From TMED27 sp964350435 (GTDB lineage Bacteria > Pseudomonadota > Alphaproteobacteria > Micavibrionales > Micavibrionaceae), in contig CAYGJS010000003.1 in NCBI GenBank assembly GCA_964350435.1, forward strand, positions 42,192 through 106,191: a stretch of DNA of 64,000 bases, read 5' to 3'. The notes below the pieces were generated by a model that worked only from the letters and a program-made list of their open reading frames with translations, ran no database searches and was not told the DNA's origin. Positions within the stretch are counted from its first letter, which is position 1, and each line of letters starts with the position of its first letter. Below, piece after piece: positions 16,112 to 22,439 of this stretch. The position numbers were made by a program, and so were the translations under genes.

Positions 16112-16423
16112 ATGAACTCAATGTCTTCACATTCCATGCTTCTTAAAAATCACATGTTCTTCTTTATATGTGTGATCTTGAGCCTTTATTTCGGATATCA
16201 CGTCCTTCAGGGGGAGCGGGGGATTCTTAGTAATATGTCGCTCAATCGTGAAATAGAAACATTGTCGCAAATGAAGACATCTCTGGAAGCCGAGAGGGCC
16301 GCGTTAGAGAAAAAAGTTGTGATGATGCGACCTGGAAGTGTGGATAAAGACTTGCTTGAAGAGCAGGTTCGCAGCACGCTTGGGTACAGATATAGCAGCG
16401 AAGTGACTGTTTTAAGCCATTAA
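16112..16423 (+). CDS. ftsB: FtsB/DivIC-family septum formation initiator
   Basis: Small bitopic membrane protein of the divisome; FtsB with FtsL and FtsQ recruits and activates the septal peptidoglycan synthase. A short N-terminus, one transmembrane helix (HMFFFICVILSLYFGYHVL) and a periplasmic coiled coil (LNREIETLSQMKTSLEAERAALEKKV) are visible. The alphaproteobacterial ending DKDLLEEQVRSTLGY follows. Several ATGs are possible (16112, 16121, 16136) and none has a clear ribosome binding site, so the start is uncertain. Its place between eno and pdhA matches the conserved alphaproteobacterial neighbourhood. Confidence 0.88.
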   Translation: MNSMSSHSMLLKNHMFFFICVILSLYFGYHVLQGERGILSNMSLNREIETLSQMKTSLEAERAALEKKVVMMRPGSVDKDLLEEQVRSTLGYRYSSEVTVLSH

Positions 16424-16504
16424 ATTGCGCGGTCGTTCAGTTTTGTAAATTTTCCTATCATTTCAATGTGTTGCACTGCACAATCTCAGGATTTCGCTGG
16501 AGTG

Positions 16505-16536
16505 TGACTTGAAAATGCGCTATCAAGTCATATCAA
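16505..16536 (+). promoter_or_regulatory. Candidate pdhA promoter with an 8-bp inverted repeat
   Basis: TGACTTGA and TCAAGTCA form a perfect 8-bp inverted repeat (16505-16512 and 16523-16530) with a 10-nt spacer, the layout of a dimeric repressor site. It overlaps a plausible -35 TTGAAA (16509-16514), 16 bp from TATCAA (16531-16536), just before pdhA. The repeat is not the E. coli PdhR sequence. The regulator is unknown. Confidence 0.45.
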
Positions 16537-16566
16537 CTATGGTCAGTTTTTAAATAAGGGGTATCC

Positions 16567-17616
16567 GTGTCCGCCGCGAAATCAAAAAATACTCAATCCA
16601 AGAAGCAGGCTTCCTCGAAGGGTGTTTCAACAAAATCGAATGTTTCCACTGAGCCTACGGTAGAGGATCTCAAAAAATATTACCGCGATATGCTTCTTAT
16701 TCGCCGCTTTGAAGAAAAGGCGGGGCAGCTCTACGGGATGGGGTTGATTGGCGGGTTTTGCCATTTGTATATCGGGCAAGAGGCTGTGGTGACGGGGATT
16801 ACTTCGGTGAATGAGCCGCAGGATACGGTTGTGACTGCCTATCGCGATCATGCGCATATGCTGGCCTGCGGGATGGAGCCGCGCGGCATTATGGCGGAAT
16901 TGACGGGTCGTGAGGGCGGATATTCGCGCGGTAAGGGTGGATCGATGCATATGTTTTCCAAGGCAGAAGGGTTTTTCGGCGGCCATGGGATTGTCGGCGC
17001 GTCGACGGCGATTGGCACAGGGCTTGGATTTGCGCATAAATATAAGGGCGATAATGGCGTTGCTGTGGCCTATATGGGGGATGGAGCGTCTAACCAAGGG
17101 CAGGTCGCGGAATGTTATAACATGGCCGCGCTTTGGGATTTACCAGTTTTGTTTGTGATCGAGAATAATCAATACGGGATGGGAACATCCGTTAAGCGGT
17201 CTTCTGCGGGGACTTTGTACCGGCGCGGGGAGGGATATGGTATTCCCGGCGAGCAGGTGGACGGCATGGATATATTCGCTGTTCAGGCCGCTGCGCGTCA
17301 GGCGCTTGATTATATTCGCACCGGAAACGGGCCTTATATTTTGGAAGTGATGACGTATCGGTATCGCGGGCATTCTATGTCTGACCCTGCGAAATACCGC
17401 ACGAAAGAAGAGGTTGACGGCATGAAGCAGGATCGTGACCCGATTACGATGATCAAGGATATGCTTCAGGCGCGCGGGGTTGCCGAGGCGGATATCAAAG
17501 AGATTGATAAAGAGATTAAAGAGATTGTGAATGATGCGGCGAGCTTTGCGCAAGAATCCCCCGAGCCTGCGGCGGAAGAATTATGGACCGATGTCTTGGT
17601 TGAGGAGCGTGTGTAA
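16567..17616 (+). CDS. pdhA: Pyruvate dehydrogenase E1 component, alpha subunit
   Basis: Thiamine-diphosphate subunit of the pyruvate dehydrogenase complex, which decarboxylates pyruvate and passes the acetyl group to lipoyl-E2. The GTG start has AAGGGG upstream. A Lys/Ser-rich extension of about 35 residues precedes the fold. The ThDP motif is GDGASNQG to ENNQYGMGTS, and the phosphorylation-loop region YRYRGHSMSDPAKYRT is typical of E1 alpha. At 349 residues it has the usual alphaproteobacterial length. It starts the operon, and pdhB follows with no gap. Confidence 0.97.
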   Translation: MSAAKSKNTQSKKQASSKGVSTKSNVSTEPTVEDLKKYYRDMLLIRRFEEKAGQLYGMGLIGGFCHLYIGQEAVVTGITSVNEPQDTVVTAYRDHAHMLACGMEPRGIMAELTGREGGYSRGKGGSMHMFSKAEGFFGGHGIVGASTAIGTGLGFAHKYKGDNGVAVAYMGDGASNQGQVAECYNMAALWDLPVLFVIENNQYGMGTSVKRSSAGTLYRRGEGYGIPGEQVDGMDIFAVQAAARQALDYIRTGNGPYILEVMTYRYRGHSMSDPAKYRTKEEVDGMKQDRDPITMIKDMLQARGVAEADIKEIDKEIKEIVNDAASFAQESPEPAAEELWTDVLVEERV

Positions 17617-19056
17617 ATGCCAGTGAATATTTTAATGCCGGCGTTGTCGCCGACAATGACCGAAGGGAATTTGGCCAAGTGGTTGAAGGCTGAAGGTGAC
17701 CGTGTGGATGCGGGGGATGTGATCGCCGAAATTGAAACCGATAAGGCCACCATGGAAGTTGAAGCTGTGGATGAAGGTATTTTGGGTAAAATTCTTGTCG
17801 CCGAAGGCACTGAAGGCGTAGCGGTGAATGATGTGATTGCGGTATTGCTGGAAGAGGGCGAGAGCGCGAATGATATTGGCGAATATAAAAAGCCCTCACC
17901 CAACCCTCTCCCTGAGGGAGAGGGCAATGAAGCTTCGCCCTTAGGCGTTAGCGGAGTGGGCGAGGGGGGCGTTCAACAACCTCAAGGGGCTGTGGTAGAA
18001 AATCGCGACATTTTATATGCGCAAGGGGTGGTGACACCGCCGCCGCCGTTTGACGAGGCGAGTTTTACCGAAACCAAGCCGATGACTGTGCGGGATTCTT
18101 TGCGTGATGCGATGGCTGAGGAAATGCGCGCCGATGATAGCGTGTATTTGATGGGCGAGGAAGTTGCGGAGTATCAGGGGGCGTATAAGGTTTCGCAAGG
18201 ATTGCTCGATGAGTTCGGCGCAAAGCGCGTGATTGATACGCCGATTACCGAGCATGGATTTGCGGGTTTGGCTGTGGGGTCGGCGATGAGCGGCCTTAAG
18301 CCTATTGTTGAATTTATGACGTGGAATTTCGGCATGCAGGCGATTGACCATGTGATTAACTCGGCGGGGAAAACGCTGTATATGGCGGGCGGGCAGCTTG
18401 GGTGTTCGATTGTTTTTCGCGGCCCGAATGGCGCGGCCAGCCGTGTGGGCGCGCAGCACTCGCAGTGTTATGCGTCCTGGTATGCGCATGTTCCGGGTTT
18501 GAAGGTGGTTGCGCCTTGGTCGGCAGCGGATGCAAAGGGTTTGATGAAGGCGGCGATCCGCGATCCGAACCCGGTCGTGTTTTTGGAAAATGAAATGCTG
18601 TACGGCGAAACATTTGATGTGCCAACCGCCGAAGATTTCGTGATTCCTCTGGGGCGCGCGAAGATTGAGCGTGCGGGCGCGGATGTGACGATTGTTGCGT
18701 TTTCTATCATGGTGGGCAAAGCCCTGAAAGCGGCGGAGAAATTGGCGGAGATAGGAATTGATGCGGAAGTGATTAACCTTCGCACCATTCGTCCGCTTGA
18801 TCGGCATACGATTTTGGAGAGCGTCAAGAAAACCAACCGCATTGTGACCTGCGAAGAGGGCTGGCCATTCGCAGGGATCGGCGCGGAGATTGCGGCGTTG
18901 ATCGGCGAGCATGCGTTTGATTATCTGGATGCGCCGCTGGCGCGCGTACACGCCGCCGATGTGCCTTTGCCGTATGCGGCGAATTTGGAGGCTTTGGCCT
19001 TGCCGCAAGTCGATCAAATACTCCAAGCAGCGAAGAAGGTTTGTTATGCCGATTGA
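17617..19056 (+). CDS. pdhB: Pyruvate dehydrogenase E1 beta with N-terminal lipoyl domain
   Basis: Beta subunit of E1, of the alphaproteobacterial type that carries its own lipoyl domain. Residues 1-85 are the lipoyl domain, with the modified lysine in ETDKATMEVE (residue 46). A linker follows, then the transketolase-like domain (TVRDSLRDAMAEEM, GEEVAEYQGAYKVSQG, RVIDTPITEHGFAG) and the C-terminal transketolase fold (CEEGWPFAGIGAEI). The linker contains a palindromic repeat translated as PSPNPLPEGEG and onward (17893-17966). The last residues (CYAD) and stop lie in the left copy of a 12-bp duplication at the edge of an inserted element. Confidence 0.96.
   Translation: MPVNILMPALSPTMTEGNLAKWLKAEGDRVDAGDVIAEIETDKATMEVEAVDEGILGKILVAEGTEGVAVNDVIAVLLEEGESANDIGEYKKPSPNPLPEGEGNEASPLGVSGVGEGGVQQPQGAVVENRDILYAQGVVTPPPPFDEASFTETKPMTVRDSLRDAMAEEMRADDSVYLMGEEVAEYQGAYKVSQGLLDEFGAKRVIDTPITEHGFAGLAVGSAMSGLKPIVEFMTWNFGMQAIDHVINSAGKTLYMAGGQLGCSIVFRGPNGAASRVGAQHSQCYASWYAHVPGLKVVAPWSAADAKGLMKAAIRDPNPVVFLENEMLYGETFDVPTAEDFVIPLGRAKIERAGADVTIVAFSIMVGKALKAAEKLAEIGIDAEVINLRTIRPLDRHTILESVKKTNRIVTCEEGWPFAGIGAEIAALIGEHAFDYLDAPLARVHAADVPLPYAANLEALALPQVDQILQAAKKVCYAD
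17893..17966 (+). repeat. Palindromic repeat inserted in frame in the pdhB linker
   Basis: A perfect 9-bp hairpin (CCCTCTCCC-TGA-GGGAGAGGG, 17904-17924) sits inside an outer pair of arms, CCCTCACCCA (17893-17902) and TGGGCGAGGG (17957-17966), pairing 9 of 10 with a G-T possible. A small CGCC-CTTA-GGCG stem lies between. The translated PSPNPLPEGEG is the peptide such intergenic repeats commonly give when they fall in genes. It lies just after the lipoyl domain. Confidence 0.8.
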
Positions 19057-19057
19057 T
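19046..19057 (+). repeat. Left copy of a putative 12-bp target duplication (pdhB end)
   Basis: ATGCCGATTGAT at the end of pdhB matches ATGCCGATTAAT at the start of pdhC (19544-19555) in 11 of 12 positions. The two copies bracket the first GxxExxY element. If one copy is ancestral, pdhB and pdhC originally overlapped there (…GAT TAA and ATG CCG ATT). Confidence 0.65.
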
Positions 19058-19543
19058 TGTTCAAACGCGGAGATACAGAGAAGCGGAGTGGTCTTATTGT
19101 AATGTCCAGTGTGCTTCGTAAGTATGATGATTTTTCATCTGATATGAATGTTCTGTCGGGCGCGATTGTTGATTGTGCGTTTCAGGTTCATAAAGAGCTT
19201 GGCCCCGGGTTTCTTGAAATGAATTATGAAGATGCCTTTGTTTATGAACTGGGATTAAAGGGTTTAGCATTTGAGCGCCAAAAACCTCTCAAAATTCCGT
19301 ATAAAGAGGTTGTTCTTCATTCTGAGTTTCGTTTTGATCTGTTGGTTGAGGGAAGGGTTTTGGTTGAACTGAAAGCTGTGGAGAAAATTCATCCTGTTCA
19401 TCAGGCTCAGATTTATGCCTATTTAAAAGCTACGCGGATTGAGCTGGGGCTTTTGATTAATTTTAATGTTCCACTTATTAAGGATGGAATTGGCCGTTAT
19501 GTGCTCCGAAACTCTGAAACTCCGCGTTTAAAAAAGGAAAATC
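19058..19543 (+). mobile_element. GxxExxY element 1 with terminal inverted repeats
   Basis: A 486-bp insertion at the pdhB/pdhC junction. The 26-bp inverted repeats are 19063-19088 and 19504-19529: blocks AAACGCGGAG, CAGAG and CGGAG, separated by 3-nt spacers, match exactly and only the spacers differ (21 of 26 identical). The single gene inside encodes a GxxExxY protein. A near-perfect 12-bp direct repeat (ATGCCGATT[G/A]AT) flanks the segment. The right end, AAAAAAGGAAAATC, supplies a ribosome binding site to pdhC. No transposase is encoded. That the element is mobile is inferred from the structure. Confidence 0.7.
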
Positions 19544-19554
19544 ATGCCGATTAA
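19102..19554 (+). CDS. GxxExxY protein (PD-(D/E)XK nuclease fold), copy 1
   Basis: Belongs to the GxxExxY family (TIGR04256), small proteins with a PD-(D/E)XK nuclease core and no established role. The signature GFLEMNY is at residues 36-42, and the nuclease motif is FRFDLLVEG followed by VLVELKAVEKI (D and ExK). The ATG at 19102 is preferred; an in-frame TTG at 19057 would start in the flanking repeat. The last residues (RNSETPRLKKENHAD) are encoded by the right inverted repeat and the pdhC leader, and the stop overlaps the pdhC start by 11 bp. The insertion leaves the pdh operon open. Confidence 0.85.
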   Translation: MSSVLRKYDDFSSDMNVLSGAIVDCAFQVHKELGPGFLEMNYEDAFVYELGLKGLAFERQKPLKIPYKEVVLHSEFRFDLLVEGRVLVELKAVEKIHPVHQAQIYAYLKATRIELGLLINFNVPLIKDGIGRYVLRNSETPRLKKENHAD

Positions 19555-19555
19555 T
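19544..19555 (+). repeat. Right copy of the putative 12-bp target duplication (pdhC start)
   Basis: ATGCCGATTAAT forms the first four codons of pdhC and matches ATGCCGATTGAT at the end of pdhB (19046-19057) with one difference. The element between the copies could have duplicated this site on insertion. Confidence 0.65.
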
Positions 19556-20818
19556 GTGACGATGCCGGCGCTTTCGCCGACGATGACGGAAGGGACTTTG
19601 GCGAAATGGCTGAAGGCCGAAGGGGATAGGGTTGAGGCCGGTGACGTGATTGCCGAAATTGAAACCGATAAGGCGACGATGGAAGTCGAGGTCGTTGATG
19701 AAGGGGTTTTGGGCAAGGTTCTCGTGGCGGCTGGCACCGAAGGAGTGGCCGTGAATGCGGTGATTGCGGTTTTGCTGGAAGACGGCGAGAGTGCGGGTGA
19801 TATAGGTGATGCGTCATTGCGAACCGCAGGTGAAGCAATCCAGCCCAAAAAGGAAAAAGAGGTTGAGGTTGGTAATGGATTGCCGCGTCGCGAAAATGCT
19901 CCTCGCAATGACGATTTTGATAAAGGGGCGCGTATTTTTGCATCGCCTTTGGCGAAACGGATTGCGGCGGATAAGGGAGTTGATCTCTCAAGTCTTAAAG
20001 GCTCCGGGCCGCGTGGGCGGATTGTGAAGGCGGATGTTGAGAATGCGAACGCGGGGGGCATTTCTGCTCCTGCTCCTGCGGTGGTTTCCTCTAAGGCTTT
20101 GCCAGAGGGGGCAAAGACCAATATTTACGGCATGGCTTATGTTGAGAAGCCGATCAATAATATTCAGAAAATTACCGCGAAACGCTTGCTGGAATCCAAA
20201 ACTACGGTGCCGCATTTTTATCTGACGGTTGAGTGCGATCTTGAAAATTTGCTCGCTGCGCGTTCGGATCTTAATGAAGCCGCAAATGGTGCGTTCAAGT
20301 TATCTGTGAATGATTTTATCATCAAGGCCTCGGCGATGGCGCTGAAAGCCTATCCAGCGGCAAATGTGAGCTGGCAGGACACATCGGTGTATCAATATTT
20401 GACATCCGATATTTCGGTAGCGGTGGCAACGCCAAACGGTTTGATCACCCCGATTATCCGCAGCGCAGAGGAAAAGGGATTGCGCCAGATTTCCGATGAA
20501 ATGAAAGCCTTGGCGGGGCGGGCTCGTGAGGGCAAGCTTAAGCCTGAAGAATTTCAGGGGGGCGGTTTTTCTATCTCGAACCTTGGGATGTTCGGGGTGA
20601 AGGATTTTGCCGCGATTGTGAACCCGCCGCAGAGCTGCATTCTGGCTGTTGGGGCGGGCGAGAAAATGCCGCGCGTTGTGAACGGCGAGATTGTCATTCG
20701 TACGGTGATGAATGTTACGCTTTCTACGGATCACCGCACGGTTGATGGCGCGGTTGGCGCGGAGTGGCTGCAGTTCTTTAAACGGTATATTGAAAATCCA
20801 GTGAGTATGCTGGTTTAA
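19544..20818 (+). CDS. pdhC: Dihydrolipoyllysine acetyltransferase (PDH E2)
   Basis: Core of the pyruvate dehydrogenase complex, which moves the acetyl group from lipoamide to CoA. The lipoyl domain (residues 1-85, ETDKATMEVE) is nearly identical to that of PdhB. A linker, the E1/E3-binding domain (ASPLAKRIAADKGVDLSSLKG) and the catalytic domain with the active-site STDHRTVDG near the C-terminus follow. Length is 424 residues. The linker between the lipoyl and binding domains contains a 102-bp palindromic repeat (19812-19913) read in frame. GxxExxY genes flank it on both sides. Confidence 0.96.
   Translation: MPINVTMPALSPTMTEGTLAKWLKAEGDRVEAGDVIAEIETDKATMEVEVVDEGVLGKVLVAAGTEGVAVNAVIAVLLEDGESAGDIGDASLRTAGEAIQPKKEKEVEVGNGLPRRENAPRNDDFDKGARIFASPLAKRIAADKGVDLSSLKGSGPRGRIVKADVENANAGGISAPAPAVVSSKALPEGAKTNIYGMAYVEKPINNIQKITAKRLLESKTTVPHFYLTVECDLENLLAARSDLNEAANGAFKLSVNDFIIKASAMALKAYPAANVSWQDTSVYQYLTSDISVAVATPNGLITPIIRSAEEKGLRQISDEMKALAGRAREGKLKPEEFQGGGFSISNLGMFGVKDFAAIVNPPQSCILAVGAGEKMPRVVNGEIVIRTVMNVTLSTDHRTVDGAVGAEWLQFFKRYIENPVSMLV
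19812..19913 (+). repeat. Nested palindromic repeat (CGTCATTGCGA family) in the pdhC linker
   Basis: Outer arms CGTCATTGCGA (19812-19822) and TCGCAATGACG (19903-19913) are perfect 11-bp inverted repeats. Inner arms GCAATCCA (19835-19842) and TGGATTGC (19876-19883) are perfect over 8 bp. The element is 102 bp, exactly 34 codons, and adds a polar stretch (AIQPKKEKEVEVGNGLPRR within it) to the E2 linker. The same sequence family appears at 25234-25306. Confidence 0.85.
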
Positions 20819-20825
20819 AATTTTT

Positions 20826-21267
20826 AACACGAAGCGAATAAGATGCACGAAGCTGTTCAGCGTTTAGAAACACCTTCTTTTGATTTTGAGCCATTATCAA
20901 GAGAGATTGTTGATTGTGCTTTCCAAATTCACCAGACTATAGGGGCTGGTTTGTTAGAGGGTGTTTATGAAGATTGTTTTGAGATTGAGCTGAAAAAGCG
21001 CAATATCGCTTTTGAGCGTCAAAAAATAATTAAGGTGGAATATGCAGGCGTTTTTATTCCGACAACATACAGGTTGGATTTGGTTGTCGAGGGCAGAATT
21101 ATTGTTGAGTTGAAAAGCGTTGAAAAAATTATACGGGCTCATCAGGCTCAAATTCTGACGTATATGAAAACTTCTGATATTAAAATCGGGCTTATTATAA
21201 ATTTTGGAGATCCATATTTTAAATCAGGCGTTAAACGCTTCGTGTTATAACTTCTTTGCTTCGTGTT
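20826..21267 (+). mobile_element. GxxExxY element 2 with terminal inverted repeats
   Basis: A second insertion, just after pdhC. The left end (20826-20853) is AACACGAAGC, then 10 nt, then CACGAAGC. The right end (21237-21267) is GCTTCGTGTT twice, separated by 11 nt. The outer arms pair perfectly over 10 bp and the inner ones over 8. The sequence is unrelated to the repeats of element 1, but the plan is the same: one GxxExxY gene, repeats reading into the gene ends, and an A-rich AAAAAAAGGAA right after the repeat. No clear target duplication is seen here. Confidence 0.6.
20843..21250 (+). CDS. GxxExxY protein (PD-(D/E)XK nuclease fold), copy 2
   Basis: Same family as the gene between pdhB and pdhC (TIGR04256). 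The signature GLLEGVY lies in IGAGLLEGVYEDCFEIEL, and the nuclease motif is YRLDLVVEG with IIVELKSVEKI. At 135 residues it is complete. The start codon and first codons (MHEA) lie within the left inverted repeat, and the last codons (KRFVL and stop) within the right one. It is clearly diverged from copy 1 in protein sequence, so the two are probably separate insertions rather than a recent local duplication. Confidence 0.85.
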   Translation: MHEAVQRLETPSFDFEPLSREIVDCAFQIHQTIGAGLLEGVYEDCFEIELKKRNIAFERQKIIKVEYAGVFIPTTYRLDLVVEGRIIVELKSVEKIIRAHQAQILTYMKTSDIKIGLIINFGDPYFKSGVKRFVL

Positions 21268-21286
21268 AAAAAAAGGAATTGTTATT

Positions 21287-21829
21287 ATGATCAATCGAAG
21301 GCCAATCGTCGGTGTTATGGGTTCGCATGAACATGAGTGGGAAGATTTTGCTGATCCTGTTGGGGATTTGCTTGCGCGGCGCGGGTTTAATCTGCTGACC
21401 GGTGCGGGCGAGGGCGTGATGACCTGCGTGGCGCGTGCGTTTACCCAAGTAAAGAACCGTGAGGGTGTGGCGATCGGGATTTTGCCGGCGGTGGATTACA
21501 AGGGGCAGAATTTGAATGAAGCGGAGTATCCTAATCCTTATATCGAAATTCCGATGATTACGCCGCTGTCTATGAAAGCGCAGAGTGATATTATGCCGTT
21601 TTCCCGCAATTTAACGAATGTTATGACGAGTAAGGCCTTGATTATTTTACCGGGATCGCATGGGACGAAGAACGAGGTGTCGCTTGCTCTTATGTATGAC
21701 AAGCCAATGATATTGTTTGGGCCGGAGCACGCGTTTGATAGTTTTCCAGAGGAGCCCCTGCGCGCTGAAGACATTACGCATGTGGCGCAGTTTCTGGATG
21801 ATGTTTTCGGGAAGGATGAAGATGAGTGA
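21287..21829 (+). CDS. LOG/SLOG-family Rossmann-fold protein
   Basis: Nucleotide-binding Rossmann-like protein of the LOG (lysine-decarboxylase-like, SLOG) superfamily. The N-terminus RRPIVGVMGSHEHEW and the glycine-rich ILPGSHGTKNEVSLAL correspond to the PGGxGTxxE phosphate loop, here PGSHGTKNE. LLTGAGEGVMTCVARAF is the second conserved segment. At 180 residues it is like the cytokinin-riboside-monophosphate hydrolases, but the altered loop makes substrate prediction unsafe. The ATG at 21287 follows an AAGGAA that ends GxxExxY element 2. It overlaps the next gene by 8 bp and is probably part of the pdh operon. Confidence 0.75.
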   Translation: MINRRPIVGVMGSHEHEWEDFADPVGDLLARRGFNLLTGAGEGVMTCVARAFTQVKNREGVAIGILPAVDYKGQNLNEAEYPNPYIEIPMITPLSMKAQSDIMPFSRNLTNVMTSKALIILPGSHGTKNEVSLALMYDKPMILFGPEHAFDSFPEEPLRAEDITHVAQFLDDVFGKDEDE

Positions 21830-22418
21830 GGTGCCGCTGGAATTTAACGCTGTCGGCGCAGAGAAGAAGTATCAAAAGCTGATTTGGGCGGGGGCTTTGT
21901 TTGTTGTCCTTGGCGCAGCGATGATGTTTGCTACGTTTATGTATTTCCATGGACAAGGGGCGTATGAAGAGGATGCGCCGCAGACGATCTATCCGATGCT
22001 GCCGCTGTTGCTTATTTTTATTCCGTTGTATGGATTGCGGATTTTTGGACAAGGCTTTGCGGAGCTCAGGCTTTTCAAGCGCACGGAACTCCGCGGTCTT
22101 AAGCTTGATAAAGATATGATCTCCGGTCCGGTTTTGTTATTGGAAGGGGTTTACCGGGAGAGGCTTTTGCAAAAAAAGGCACCGATTTTTTATTTTGAAT
22201 GGGATGATATTCATAATTTTATTCTTGAACCTGTAAGAGGGAGTAAGAGTTATGGCTCGCCGCCATATTATAAAATTACATTCAAGGAGCGCAGTGAGAA
22301 GGCGGAGAGCAGCTGTTTCATTATGCGCGAGTGTTTTAAAGAGCACGAAGCGGAAATTGTTAAATTTGTGACCAAGCGTCTGGGTAAGGCGCATGTGGTC
22401 AATAATGACCCAGTTTAA
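21822..22418 (+). CDS. Hypothetical inner-membrane protein
   Basis: Unrecognised. The start at 21822 (ATG, with GGGAAGG 6 bp upstream) overlaps the preceding gene by 8 bp, so the two are coupled. The 198-residue product has two transmembrane helices (about residues 22-46 and 62-82) and a cytoplasmic C-terminal half of mixed beta character (APIFYFEWDDIHNFILEP, SPPYYKITFKER). This is somewhat like a PH-type domain after a two-helix anchor. It lies between the LOG protein and lpdA. Confidence 0.65.
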   Translation: MSEVPLEFNAVGAEKKYQKLIWAGALFVVLGAAMMFATFMYFHGQGAYEEDAPQTIYPMLPLLLIFIPLYGLRIFGQGFAELRLFKRTELRGLKLDKDMISGPVLLLEGVYRERLLQKKAPIFYFEWDDIHNFILEPVRGSKSYGSPPYYKITFKERSEKAESSCFIMRECFKEHEAEIVKFVTKRLGKAHVVNNDPV

Positions 22419-22439
22419 ATTCTAAAAAAGAGCGAGAGT

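Noticed and set aside
18013..19026. Long minus-strand open frame of 337 codons inside pdhB
   Set aside because: Antisense to a well-supported gene; the product is Arg/His-rich without recognisable domains, as expected of a shadow frame.
20816..20830. Possible target duplication for GxxExxY element 2
   Set aside because: Both flanks are runs of A and T (TTTAAAATTTTT and AAAAAAAGG); no convincing direct repeat can be picked out.
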